The position numbers and the translations under genes are program-made. The notes below the pieces were generated by a model. That model saw nothing but the letters and a program-made list of their open reading frames with translations. It was not told the DNA's origin and did no database searches. DNA of 64,000 nt from Lutispora sp003527145 (GTDB lineage Bacteria; Bacillota; Clostridia; Lutisporales; Lutisporaceae). Numbering within the stretch: position 1 is the stretch's first letter; every line of letters starts with the position of its first letter. The stretch is taken from positions 1 to 64,000 of the forward strand of contig JASBZB010000025.1 in the NCBI GenBank assembly GCA_029983695.1, read 5' to 3'. Positions 1-9,853 of this stretch are shown here, piece after piece.

Positions 1-131
1 TTGTTTTCAGTTATCCTCTTGCCGATAAGCGCTCCGCCTTCCTCTTCGTGTTCTGCACTGTCCCTCCGGCGGCAGCCATTGCCACAGCAATGTTTTGTGC
101 TTTCTTTTCTCTCGACTTCGGTAACATTCAT
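1..131 (-). CDS. Intron-encoded reverse transcriptase/maturase, N-terminus only
   Basis: An open frame begins with ATG at 131, behind a strong AGGAGGTGAGAGTAA ribosome binding site, and stays open to the window edge (43 codons). The protein starts MNVTEVERKESTKHCC and is rich in charged residues, as in the N-terminal leader of group II intron maturases. Its place is right, inside domain IV of the surrounding intron. The reverse transcriptase, maturase and any endonuclease domains are outside the window, so function is inferred from position rather than from catalytic motifs. Confidence 0.65.
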   Translation of the reverse strand, partial: MNVTEVERKESTKHCCGNGCRRRDSAEHEEEGGALIGKRITEN

Positions 132-524
132 TTACTCTCACCTCCTAAGGTTCTGCCCTTCCCATGCCCGTCGACTGACATGGTACTATGGCGTCTGCTG
201 ACTTCTCACGATAAATCTTGTTTCAACCGTGGTTCGTAAAAAAAACTTCCCACGTCCGTGAGACCTCCCCGGGTACTCACACGTTCTTTCACTCTTATAC
301 TCATTCCATAACTACTAAATACAATTCCGTGCAGTTATTGGACTTTGGTTTGTATGGCAACCTTATCCTTGTATCTAGCCTCGAATGTAACAAGCCAGAG
401 TTTTGCCTAATCCTTTCTTCAGATTCCACCTCACGATGGACACCCTTGGCTTCGGCTGTATCCTTCCCACTGCCAGGCGGATTGGGGACTTTCACCCGTT
501 AGAACGTGTGCCCACCGGGCACAC
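1..524 (-). mobile_element. Group II intron, 5' part (group IIC-like), runs off the window
   Basis: Read on the minus strand, the element starts with GTGTGCCCGG at 524. It continues with conserved ribozyme signatures of bacterial group II introns: ACGGGTGAAAGTCCC just after the start, AAGGGTGTCC near 450, ACCCGGGGAGGTCT near 270 and AAGTCAGCAGACGCCATAGTACC-like sequence near 190. The start and the last signature resemble the known group IIC intron of Oceanobacillus. The upstream exon is a terminator hairpin, which is the usual target of group IIC introns. The 3' domains V and VI and most of the maturase lie beyond position 1. The subclass is my reading of these motifs; a covariance-model search would settle it. 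Confidence 0.85.
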
Positions 525-527
525 CAT

Positions 528-564
528 AAATAACCCTGCCTCGATAAACAAGGCAGGGTTTATT
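528..564 (-). terminator. Rho-independent terminator at the distal end of CRISPR array 1
   Basis: The arms AGGCAGGGTT and AACCCTGCCT enclose a 9-nt loop and are flanked by A- and T-rich stretches. On the minus strand the stem ends in TTATTTATG, and the group II intron begins immediately after. It lies about 110 bp beyond the last, degenerate repeat of array 1, so it probably ends pre-crRNA transcription. Confidence 0.75.
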
Positions 565-674
565 TGTTGTCATGTATTCTTTATTTTTCTTGCCAGTTTA
601 GCTTTTAGGCCGCATATTCGAACACCCAATGCAACCGACACCGATTATTAATACTGTCTGAACTTCAGTCTTGC
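565..674. other. Trailer region of CRISPR array 1
   Basis: This short stretch lies between the array terminator and the oldest repeat. I see no gene, further repeat copy or other recognisable site in it. Confidence 0.4.
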
Positions 675-3600
675 GTTTCAATTCCTTATAGGTATTCTAG
701 TAACGATCAGGGCGAGGATTAACAAAATTGGCCTATGATTGTTTCAATTCCTTATAGGTACTCTAGCAACCTAATAGTGAACTTACATATTATCGCTCAG
801 CATACAGGGTTTCAATTCCTTATAGGTACTCTAGCAACATTTAATGTTTCTCATGCAAGTGTCAGAAGGTGTAGTGTTTCAATTCCTTATAGGTACTCTA
901 GCAACGGCTTAATCTCTATTAAATCGCTCATAAACACAGTAGTTTCAATTCCTTATAGGTACTCTAGCAACTACCAAAAGCGGCAGCAGCAAAGGCAGAT
1001 GGCATTGGTTTCAATTCCTTATAGGTACTCTAGCAACTTTTTAGACAGCTCTGAGTTTATGACCAAACAAAGGTAGTTTCAATTCCTTATAGGTACTCTA
1101 GCAACAAGCATAATCCTTCTCTCCTTGCCAATTGCTACCAAGTTTCAATTCCTTATAGGTACTCTAGCAACAAGGTTAGCCAGATCCATCTTGTCCTTTG
1201 TTGACATAGTTTCAATTCCTTATAGGTACTCTAGCAACTTATTTTTTGTTTTTGTGGTTTTATTGGTTCTTAGCGTGTTTCAATTCCTTATAGGTACTCT
1301 AGCAACTTTGATGGGTCTAATATGCTGTCTACTACCGTATTTATAGTTTCAATTCCTTATAGGTACTCTAGCAACTCTTAATGGTACCAATTATTTGACA
1401 AGTTTTATCATGTTTCAATTCCTTATAGGTACTCTAGCAACATAAGTCCTGTGAGTTAATCGCAAGGCTTGAACGTGAGTTTCAATTCCTTATAGGTACT
1501 CTAGCAACTGTATGCAATATGTGATATAGTAGATATATTTGATATGTTTCAATTCCTTATAGGTACTCTAGCAACTCTTCTCCAACATCCTTATAACTTT
1601 GTGGATAATACGTTTCAATTCCTTATAGGTACTCTAGCAACCCATCAATCACTTCTTTGGTGTAGAATATTGTCGAAAGTTTCAATTCCTTATAGGTACT
1701 CTAGCAACCAACAATTGATTTTTTCTATGACCCCCAAAGCATGGATTGTTTCAATTCCTTATAGGTACTCTAGCAACACTTATAGAAGGGACAGAATTTG
1801 CGGAATTTGCTATGTTTCAATTCCTTATAGGTACTCTAGCAACTTAACGAGAAGACTTAGCAAGGCTCCAAATGATGATAGTTTCAATTCCTTATAGGTA
1901 CTCTAGCAACTGAAAGGAGAATTTAATATGTGGATTAGAAGTCAAGAGTTTCAATTCCTTATAGGTACTCTAGCAACCATTGTTTTGTTAGGGAATCAAA
2001 ATGATTTTGAAAGTTTCAATTCCTTATAGGTACTCTAGCAACTTAAAGAAAATGGGCTTTACCGATATAACAGTTTAGTTTCAATTCCTTATAGGTACTC
2101 TAGCAACCTACACTATAAACAGTAAAAGGCTCTTAAAACGAATTTGTTTCAATTCCTTATAGGTACTCTAGCAACACTATAACGATAGATGAAGCCGTTG
2201 CTCTGGCTAAAGAGTTTCAATTCCTTATAGGTACTCTAGCAACTTTTGATTTAAAAGAGTTATATCTTCAAATGGAACGTGTTTCAATTCCTTATAGGTA
2301 CTCTAGCAACACTGGTATTGGTAGCAAATAGCTTGCCTGTTCTTGAGTGTTTCAATTCCTTATAGGTACTCTAGCAACTCTTTTTTCAGGGTATCGCAGC
2401 AGGCCTGTGAAATTTGTTTCAATTCCTTATAGGTACTCTAGCAACTCAGTTTTTTAATGCTTGCCATCGTATCACCTCGCTTGTTTCAATTCCTTATAGG
2501 TACTCTAGCAACTCTTTTATTTGCTTAATAACTTCTTTTATTTTATTATCAGTTTCAATTCCTTATAGGTACTCTAGCAACTCTAATTGATATGTACTGT
2601 CAGTAGCTTTATCTATAGTGTTTCAATTCCTTATAGGTACTCTAGCAACTATTGAATATATCCGTTGAATCCTTTATAACAGCATAGTTTCAATTCCTTA
2701 TAGGTACTCTAGCAACTCGCTAATATAAAACTACTACAACACATAAACCATGTTGTTTCAATTCCTTATAGGTACTCTAGCAACGATGAGCCAATTAATT
2801 ACACAGCTTACGGAATTGATTAGTTTCAATTCCTTATAGGTACTCTAGCAACGTTATCGAGGGGGCTTTACGTATCTGAACCCTATTTGTTTCAATTCCT
2901 TATAGGTACTCTAGCAACTCATCTTGTTCCCATTCGGCTAGAACAATCCAGCACCCGTTTCAATTCCTTATAGGTACTCTAGCAACTAAGAGAAGGATTG
3001 GTTGCAGCTCCGGAGATTTCAAGTTTCAATTCCTTATAGGTACTCTAGCAACTTTTTACCAACTTATCGGCTCAGTCCGTATTCCAAGGTTTCAATTCCT
3101 TATAGGTACTCTAGCAACTTGGCAACATCTACAGACGGAACAAATTGGACAGGTTTCAATTCCTTATAGGTACTCTAGCAACTGAGGGAGACAAGTACTA
3201 TGATAATGAGAATGGCAGTTTCAATTCCTTATAGGTACTCTAGCAACGTTATGCGTCCAAATAGCATTTTTCAACTGTTCTACTGTGTTTCAATTCCTTA
3301 TAGGTACTCTAGCAACATATAGCAAATAATTTGTTTATACCCGGTGAAAATAGTTTCAATTCCTTATAGGTACTCTAGCAACTTTACAGCAGCTTCCATG
3401 TCTATTGTTTTAATGTCGTTTCAATTCCTTATAGGTACTCTAGCAACATCCCATATATTTTCCATGATATTACCTCCAAACGTTGTTTCAATTCCTTATA
3501 GGTACTCTAGCAACATATGTAGCACCGCAAACGGGATGAATCCTGCCCTGTTTCAATTCCTTATAGGTACTCTAGCAACAAAGCTCCGTCTCCATTCTCT

Positions 3601-5189
3601 AATACTTCTTCAGTGTGTTTCAATTCCTTATAGGTACTCTAGCAACTTTATGGTACTTCATTAAATGGGTATTATTGTCAAGTTTCAATTCCTTATAGGT
3701 ACTCTAGCAACTTTATTATCTTTTCTGCTTAAAGCAGAATGCTCAGTATAGTTTCAATTCCTTATAGGTACTCTAGCAACTGAGATAAAACCCAATTATA
3801 TCCCCACTGTTCAATGTTTCAATTCCTTATAGGTACTCTAGCAACTTTTGAAAATATTGCGAATTAAGAAAAGAGGAATAGTTTCAATTCCTTATAGGTA
3901 CTCTAGCAACCTGCAGATACAAAACCAATTTCACAGACGGTTTATATCACGTTTCAATTCCTTATAGGTACTCTAGCAACTTTGGCCTTGTTCAATGGAC
4001 ACCTGCAACAAAATATCTGTTTCAATTCCTTATAGGTACTCTAGCAACTAGACGAGGGGCAGAAAAAGAAATTGTATCGGAAACGGGGTTTCAATTCCTT
4101 ATAGGTACTCTAGCAACAATACGACACAGACGAGCTAAAAAAGCGATTATTGGGTTTCAATTCCTTATAGGTACTCTAGCAACTTGCTTATGTATCTCTA
4201 ATTGTTTACGGTTTGAATCAAGTTTCAATTCCTTATAGGTACTCTAGCAACTACCAATAATACGACCTGTATAGGTGAATGGTATGAGTTTCAATTCCTT
4301 ATAGGTACTCTAGCAACGCTAGTGATTGCAAGGGTTATGGCGATTGGGAAATTGTTTCAATTCCTTATAGGTACTCTAGCAACACAGTGGTCTAAGCCTA
4401 TATTGTCCGTTAGCCGTTTCGGGTTTCAATTCCTTATAGGTACTCTAGCAACTTGCTTCTACTTCATCCGTGTAGTTCTCTACAAAACCGCGGTTTCAAT
4501 TCCTTATAGGTACTCTAGCAACAAATCAGCAAAGAGCTTGAAAAGATGAAGAAATCGGTTTCAATTCCTTATAGGTACTCTAGCAACCTGTTTTAACTCT
4601 TTATCATAACCAAGCTTTGCCCGTTTCAATTCCTTATAGGTACTCTAGCAACAGATTTGGCTCGTATGGTTGAGAGGGGTATATATGACCTTGTTTCAAT
4701 TCCTTATAGGTACTCTAGCAACTATTTGGGCAGACGTGGCAAAAGTTATCGAAGCTGGTTTCAATTCCTTATAGGTACTCTAGCAACATAACAGAATTGC
4801 AAGACACTCTTACTATTTCTATACCGTTTCAATTCCTTATAGGTACTCTAGCAACATACTTGCCATACTTGAAAGCTTAGGTCTCGATAGGTTTCAATTC
4901 CTTATAGGTACTCTAGCAACAGTATTGATAAAAAGGTCGATATAGCAATAAAGCTGGAGTTTCAATTCCTTATAGGTACTCTAGCAACAATAGCTTGTAC
5001 ACAGGGAAGTTATGGCACGTACCAGTTTCAATTCCTTATAGGTACTCTAGCAACGCAAGACCTTATACGACTACAAAACATGGGGAAGTTAGTTTCAATT
5101 CCTTATAGGTACTCTAGCAACAAAGTATGATAGTCTGCTGTCCATATGTCGTTGCTATCGTTTCAATTCCTTATAGGTACTCTAGCAAC
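675..5189 (-). CRISPR. CRISPR array 1, type I-B, 68 repeats and 67 spacers
   Basis: Thirty-base repeats alternate with unique spacers of 34 to 40 nt. I counted 68 repeat starts from 675 to 5160. On the transcribed (minus) strand the repeat begins GTTGCTAGAG and ends GGAATTGAAAC, so crRNAs would carry the ATTGAAAC 5' handle typical of type I-B. The leftmost repeat (675-704) has two substitutions, marking it as the distal, oldest end. The leader with promoter lies to the right, next to cas2. Several spacers contain ribosome-binding-site plus start-codon sequence or readable phage-like peptides, consistent with capture from coding phage DNA. Short open frames across the array are artefacts of the repeat. 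Confidence 0.99.
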
Positions 5190-5204
5190 CCATCATACAC
5201 CTTG

Positions 5205-5234
5205 ATATTACTATAATCTCTGCCTTTCTGTCAA
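5205..5234 (-). promoter_or_regulatory. CRISPR array 1 leader promoter
   Basis: On the minus strand a TTGACA -35 box (5229-5234) is followed, after exactly 18 nt, by a TAATAT -10 box (5205-5210). The -10 ends 15 nt before the first repeat, so transcription should start about 8 nt upstream of it. The same boxes, spacing and distance occur in the leader of array 2. Confidence 0.8.
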
Positions 5235-5320
5235 ATATATAAATGCTTTAATTTCAGGCTACAAATTATTCTAATAATTGCCTCTAATACTTGGTATCAA
5301 ATGCTTCCTGTATAAAAAAT

Positions 5321-5374
5321 AAATTGTCGTCGATCTCCATAAGTTTTTGCATTATCTATGGTCGACGACAATTT
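5321..5374 (-). terminator. Hairpin at the upstream end of leader 1 (cas operon terminator)
   Basis: Perfect 13-bp arms (AAATTGTCGTCGA and its complement) extend through a further CCATA/TATGG pairing. On the minus strand the stem is followed by ATTTTTTATA, so it can terminate transcription coming from cas2, which ends at 5419. The arm sequence is shared with the hairpin upstream of leader 2, which suggests it is part of the duplicated leader unit and not only a chance terminator. Confidence 0.7.
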
Positions 5375-5418
5375 ATTTCATCAGTTTATTACATATTTAT
5401 TTTCTCATGCTTCTATCG

Positions 5419-5682
5419 TTACAAAAAATTGTCCTGTCCCCCTTTCTTGACTCCCATTATCTCTACAGCAGAATATTTTGTTGTCCTAAAGCTATATATG
5501 ATAACAGAATCTTCTTCGACATTTATCTTTTTACTCAATTCTGTCTTTAACTTCACCAGATTTGCCGGAGTAATTTCTCCTTCAAATACAGAATTTTGTA
5601 CCCAATAAAGATATTTTCTGCATGTCTTCAATATTTTAGAAACTCTTTTCTCACCTATATCATAAACAAGTATAATAAACAT
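5419..5682 (-). CDS. cas2: CRISPR-associated endonuclease Cas2
   Basis: This 87-residue protein begins MFIILVYDIGEKR. The first beta strand carries the conserved aspartate of the Cas2 ferredoxin-like fold (VYD), followed by the RVSKILKTCRKYLYWVQNSVFEG helix and strand pattern of the family. Cas2 dimerises between Cas1 dimers to form the spacer integrase. It is the last gene of the cas8b-cas2 unit, starts 9 nt after cas1 and is followed by the leader-1 hairpin and array 1. Length and position are normal for type I-B. Confidence 0.97.
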   Translation of the reverse strand: MFIILVYDIGEKRVSKILKTCRKYLYWVQNSVFEGEITPANLVKLKTELSKKINVEEDSVIIYSFRTTKYSAVEIMGVKKGGQDNFL

Positions 5683-5691
5683 ACGATTAAA

Positions 5692-6684
5692 TCACCACCT
5701 AGAAATATATGGGCTATAATCTTTTTCTCCCATCAAGTGCTTTTCTATTTTATATAATTCCATACGTATCAATCTCCTGTAAGAAACTTGCCTGCCTAAT
5801 TCTCTATGTTGTATAGTAGTCCCAAGTTTATCATCAAACTCCTGAACAAATAGCTTTCTGCCCTTTTCTTTCAAAAGTATGCCGCCCATATCTTTTTCAA
5901 AATCGTTTTCACTGATCATTTTTTTAGATATTAGAGTGAAAATTATCCTATCAATTATAATCGGCTTAAATATCTCCGCAATATCGAGATTCAAAGTAAA
6001 TCTTCTGAAATTTGTTGTATGCAAATATCCAATTCTAGGGTCCAGATGTGTCTTATAAATCTCAGATAACACCAAAACATATAGTATGGAATTTCCAAAG
6101 CTAATCAAGGTATTCAGATAATTTTGGGGCGGGCGCCTCGTCCTCTGCTCAAATGTAAATTTGTCATTTTCTATTATCTTATCAAATCCTTTATAATAAG
6201 TATCCCTGATATTTCCTTCTATGCCCATCAGTTCTTCCGTGTTTTTACACGTGCCTATCTTCTCCTGCAGAGATAATATAGCTCCTTCTAAATCTTCCAA
6301 ATCCTTTCCCCGGTTTTTATAATATCTCAGGACATTCAGAATGTTTTTGCTGCTTCCCTCAACAAAGCTTGATGCCAAAACCATTCTTTTAGCCTCATCT
6401 ATGTAATTCTCCGCTTGCTTTAATATCATATAACCGGAGTTCAAATGCTCTCTCGGATAATAAGTCCCTACATAATACCCATAGTAATTAAAGAAATGCA
6501 GCAATATTTCCTTTTGGGATATGTATTCCAATAAACTTTTGTTAATTGTCACCTCCCCAAAAACAAATATATCGTTTACATCCTCGATAGGTATATATCT
6601 CTTACCGGTCTCGCTCTCAAAGCATAAAGTGTTATCCTTTCTCTTTATTTCTCCGTCATTAAATATATAAATAGTTTTTTTCAT
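5692..6684 (-). CDS. cas1: CRISPR-associated endonuclease/integrase Cas1 (type I-B)
   Basis: Cas1 inserts new spacers at the leader end of the array together with Cas2. The protein starts MKKTIYIFNDGEIKRKDNTL and shows the family's N-terminal beta domain. The helical domain has LMGIEGNIRDTYY, which supplies a metal-binding glutamate, and then DPRIGYLHT with the conserved histidine and the following acidic helix. I chose ATG 6684 because AGGAGGTGGAGAA stands directly before it. An in-frame TTG 24 bp upstream would overlap the end of cas4 and lacks a site. The result is 330 residues, normal for the family. Confidence 0.97.
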   Translation of the reverse strand: MKKTIYIFNDGEIKRKDNTLCFESETGKRYIPIEDVNDIFVFGEVTINKSLLEYISQKEILLHFFNYYGYYVGTYYPREHLNSGYMILKQAENYIDEAKRMVLASSFVEGSSKNILNVLRYYKNRGKDLEDLEGAILSLQEKIGTCKNTEELMGIEGNIRDTYYKGFDKIIENDKFTFEQRTRRPPQNYLNTLISFGNSILYVLVLSEIYKTHLDPRIGYLHTTNFRRFTLNLDIAEIFKPIIIDRIIFTLISKKMISENDFEKDMGGILLKEKGRKLFVQEFDDKLGTTIQHRELGRQVSYRRLIRMELYKIEKHLMGEKDYSPYISRW

Positions 6685-6695
6685 TTCTCCACCTC

Positions 6696-7196
6696 CTAAG
6701 ACCAGCAAAATTCATTATAGGCACAGTTTTTGCAAAAATTGATTTTTTTAGGTTCTCTTGGAACAGGCTCGTAGCAAATCGCAAGAATGTGCTTTTCTAT
6801 GCTTTCTAATCTTTCAATCAGGTCATCAGTCAATTTTACTTCTTCCCTCTTTTTCTCCTTGGGAATCATAAGCACTCCTACGCTTTCTATACCGAGCCTT
6901 TTTAATTCCAATAAATAATAGGCTAATTGCATTTTAGCGCTTTCGTCATACTTTGAACTTTTTTTGATTTCTCCTAATATTAAATATCCTTCTTTTTTGT
7001 CAACTATATCTATCTTTATATTGCCCACAGAAATTTCCTTTTTCTCTCTACCATAGGAGTTCTCATGCACAAACCTGCCTATATCTATATTTGTATCCTC
7101 TTGATCAGGTGTAACATTGTGCGCCATAAGCCATACTTCTCTTTCACAAATAAAGTAATACCAAACAAGAGTACCGTTTACGCTGATTTCACCCAT
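6696..7196 (-). CDS. cas4: CRISPR-associated exonuclease Cas4
   Basis: Cas4 is a RecB-like nuclease with an iron-sulfur cluster that trims prespacers and selects those with a correct PAM. Visible features are an N-terminal cysteine (YFICEREVWL), the RecB motif GEIKKS with the E-x-K pair after an aspartate, and a C-terminal FCKNCAYNEFC cluster providing the other three cysteines. At 166 residues it has the usual type I-B length. It lies between cas3 and cas1, with short spacings of 21 and 11 nt, so it belongs to the same transcript. Confidence 0.95.
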   Translation of the reverse strand: MGEISVNGTLVWYYFICEREVWLMAHNVTPDQEDTNIDIGRFVHENSYGREKKEISVGNIKIDIVDKKEGYLILGEIKKSSKYDESAKMQLAYYLLELKRLGIESVGVLMIPKEKKREEVKLTDDLIERLESIEKHILAICYEPVPREPKKINFCKNCAYNEFCWS

Positions 7197-7217
7197 ACCA
7201 TCACCGCCATAGCTTTT

Positions 7218-9713
7218 TTAATAAACATGAGCCTTACCGCTTTTATCTATGAATCCAGTATCTTCATCATAGTAGTATTCTAGTTCTTGAAAAGGCACCC
7301 AGTATAATGAGCATTGAGCATCTCCCCTAGCGCTAAATTCTATCGGTTTATTTCCTTGCAGCTTCGATCTTCTTATCTGTACAATGTAATCGCTCATTCT
7401 GCCTTCTATTAATTTTAATAACGCCCTTGCCTCAAATACCCCAAGCTTTCCTCTATACTTATCTTTATAATCTTCGCCTAACGCATGGGACAAATCATAA
7501 TCAAAATCGGATTTTCCATCATAGGAGAAGACCTTTTCAAAAGCGTCTGCTAAAGCACTGGCATCTTCATCTATTTCTACGAAAACATCACAAACCTCTT
7601 CAATATTTTCTATAAGCTTGAACGCCTTAATATCATCAAAATTGAGTTTTATCATGGCTTCCCATATATTTTTTGATTTATCATCTACACCTTCTTCTAA
7701 AGCCAAATCATAGTAATCTTCCGCCAGCTTGCCATAATCACATTCATATATTTCATCTTTATCTTTTAATAGCCGCTCCGTATGTTTTCTATGAGATAGA
7801 CCGTATACATACTGATTGTCCTTGCCTAATTCAACTATATAGACTGGCAAATGGCATCCTTTTTTCCCTGATCTGTTAACCCTCCCCGCTGTTTGTATCA
7901 GCGAGTCCAAGGGAGCAAAATCCCTAAAGGCCATGTCAAAGTCCATATCCACTCCAGCTTCAATGGTCTGAGTTGAAACTAAAACAACAGGCTCATCATT
8001 ATCCAGTAAATCTCTTACCTTTTTTATTACTTGCCTTCTTATAACGGGTAATATGTTGGTTGAAAGGTAGTATACCGGAATGTTTAATTCTTCTTCTTCA
8101 ATTTTTTTCTTTATATCTTTATAAAGTTCTATGCTTCTTTTAATTGTGTTAACAACGATCAAACACGATTTATTAAAAGGCCACTTTTCAAAGAGCAATT
8201 CAATAAACCCATCATTATCCAAATTTTCTTCCAAAATTGGTACAAATTTTGTCCTGTGCAATCCCTCAAAGTAAAATTTGTGATCAGGAAGCAGCTGAAT
8301 TTCTTTTCTCCCATCCGTTTCATAATCGCCACGATTGAGCAGGAGATTGCCAAACTCAAGTATCTTGGGCTGTGTAGCCGTCATCAGTACAAATCTCGTA
8401 CCATAATATTTTGCTATCATCCGCAGTGTTGCTCCGATCAAAGGCATATACTCCTGGGGAATTGATTGGACTTCATCCAGTATGACTATGCTTCCCGCAA
8501 GTTTATTGATTTTCTTTAGGAGTCTGTTTTCCCCCGTAAAAATTGATTGAAAAAGCTGTACAAAGGTAGTTAATATTACATCGCCCTCCCAAGCTTCGGT
8601 ACGTAATAGCGCTTTATCTATCGGAATCTCTTCTAACGAACTCCCAACCGATGAAAAATCGGCTAATCTATGGTGTACAACCATCTTTATCTCTTCACCA
8701 AATACATGCTCATATTCCATCTTATTTTGTTCGATTATATTAATAAAGGGAATGGCGACTATTATCTTCGGTGTATAATTCTCTGTATCTTTTATCCTCT
8801 TTTGCAAATGGAGAACACTTTGCAGTGAGGAAAGGGTTTTACCAATGCCTGTGGGAGCTGTAAGAGTGAAAAAATGCACGTTTTTAATATCTTCGTCAAC
8901 CATACTGTCTATGGCTTGTACCATACTTTTCCTAGCTCTTTCTCTTCTTTCAACCAAATTGGACTTAGTATCACTACCATGCTTTTTCCTTAAATAATCT
9001 GTGACCCTATCGGGAGTAATATTTTTGGTCATTTCAATTTTTATTAAAGCAGAATCCAGCTTGTCCATATCTATAAGAAGCGAGAATATGTAAATGAGAA
9101 GAAAATACCACTTGATATCATTTATTTTTCCGTTTCCAAATTTACTTGGCATATATTCAAAATATGCTTTGTTTTTTTCTAATAAATCAACACGGAAATA
9201 GTTGCTAAACTCCTCAAAGCTCATATCTTCTTCTAACTGCAAATCCCTAAGTATATCCTTTGCTTTTTCAGTCAAGTGCTTCTCCAAAGCCCTTACTTCA
9301 TCCAACATGCTATTAGAAAATAGTGCAGCTTCCACTATTAACGAATCATGGTGCCTTCTAGAGCATAGATAATAGAGAAAGACTATAATTCGCATATCTT
9401 TGTCATCCATTTCAAATGAGTGTACTTTTTTCCACAAAAAGTTATACAAAAAACACGCAGAAATATGAGAATGATTTTTTAAGCGGCTGCTCTTTTCATT
9501 TTTTAAATACTCTTGAAAATAATCGCTATACTTGCCGATGTCATGGATATACCCCATATAATAGCTAAATTTCTTAATAATATTGTTGTCTATATTATCA
9601 AAACCTACCGTAGGTGGTATTTGCATACTTATAAGGTTGCCTACGGATTCTAAATGGTCTTTTAAAAATTGTTTATAGCCTTTCTCTTTATCCAGATGAG
9701 CTAAATACTCCAT
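7218..9713 (-). CDS. cas3: CRISPR-associated helicase-nuclease Cas3 (HD plus DExD)
   Basis: Cas3 is recruited by Cascade to unwind and degrade target DNA. The N-terminal HD nuclease domain is visible as YIHDIGKYSDYF, then HSHISACFLY and the RRHHDSL pair within the first 130 residues. The helicase core follows: Walker A TAPTGIGKTLSSL near residue 290, motif II ILDEVQSIP (DEVQ rather than DEVH), motif III MTATQP, and the C-terminal QTIEAGVDMDFD and TAGRVNRSG motifs. All catalytic motifs look intact. It is preceded by an unusual 140-bp gap after cas5 that contains two inverted repeats. The AAAGGAG site lies 12 nt upstream of the ATG. Confidence 0.97.
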   Translation of the reverse strand: MEYLAHLDKEKGYKQFLKDHLESVGNLISMQIPPTVGFDNIDNNIIKKFSYYMGYIHDIGKYSDYFQEYLKNEKSSRLKNHSHISACFLYNFLWKKVHSFEMDDKDMRIIVFLYYLCSRRHHDSLIVEAALFSNSMLDEVRALEKHLTEKAKDILRDLQLEEDMSFEEFSNYFRVDLLEKNKAYFEYMPSKFGNGKINDIKWYFLLIYIFSLLIDMDKLDSALIKIEMTKNITPDRVTDYLRKKHGSDTKSNLVERRERARKSMVQAIDSMVDEDIKNVHFFTLTAPTGIGKTLSSLQSVLHLQKRIKDTENYTPKIIVAIPFINIIEQNKMEYEHVFGEEIKMVVHHRLADFSSVGSSLEEIPIDKALLRTEAWEGDVILTTFVQLFQSIFTGENRLLKKINKLAGSIVILDEVQSIPQEYMPLIGATLRMIAKYYGTRFVLMTATQPKILEFGNLLLNRGDYETDGRKEIQLLPDHKFYFEGLHRTKFVPILEENLDNDGFIELLFEKWPFNKSCLIVVNTIKRSIELYKDIKKKIEEEELNIPVYYLSTNILPVIRRQVIKKVRDLLDNDEPVVLVSTQTIEAGVDMDFDMAFRDFAPLDSLIQTAGRVNRSGKKGCHLPVYIVELGKDNQYVYGLSHRKHTERLLKDKDEIYECDYGKLAEDYYDLALEEGVDDKSKNIWEAMIKLNFDDIKAFKLIENIEEVCDVFVEIDEDASALADAFEKVFSYDGKSDFDYDLSHALGEDYKDKYRGKLGVFEARALLKLIEGRMSDYIVQIRRSKLQGNKPIEFSARGDAQCSLYWVPFQELEYYYDEDTGFIDKSGKAHVY

Positions 9714-9744
9714 CTATCTGCTTCACTCCTTTATCACTAAACCA

Positions 9745-9850
9745 ACCCGCTCTAAGGCCCCTGCTTCTGTAGGCGGCGGGTGCCTAAGGGTGTTTAAGTA
9801 TCGTTCAATTAAAGGCATTGGAACCGTTTAGATCATAGCTCCAATGCCTT
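9745..9850 (-). other. Two inverted repeats in the cas5-cas3 gap
   Basis: The otherwise tight cas operon opens here by 140 bp. One inverted repeat (9812-9850) has perfect 11-bp arms, AAGGCATTGGA, and a 17-nt loop. The other (9745-9781) has ACCCGC/GCGGGT arms around a GC-rich core unlike the surrounding AT-rich DNA. On the minus strand the first hairpin comes right after the cas5 stop and is followed by TTTAATTG, so it may attenuate read-through into cas3. The GC-rich palindrome could instead be a remnant of a small insertion element; this is inference. Confidence 0.6.
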
Positions 9851-9853
9851 CAA

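Noticed and set aside
1..502. Plus-strand open frames over the first 500 bases
   Set aside because: They lie antisense to the group II intron, have no ribosome binding sites and resemble no protein family.
735..4549. Open frames rich in SIPYRYSSN or FQFLIGTLAT inside array 1
   Set aside because: They are translations of the CRISPR repeat in its open frames, with spacers in between; there are no ribosome binding sites. The same holds for array 2.
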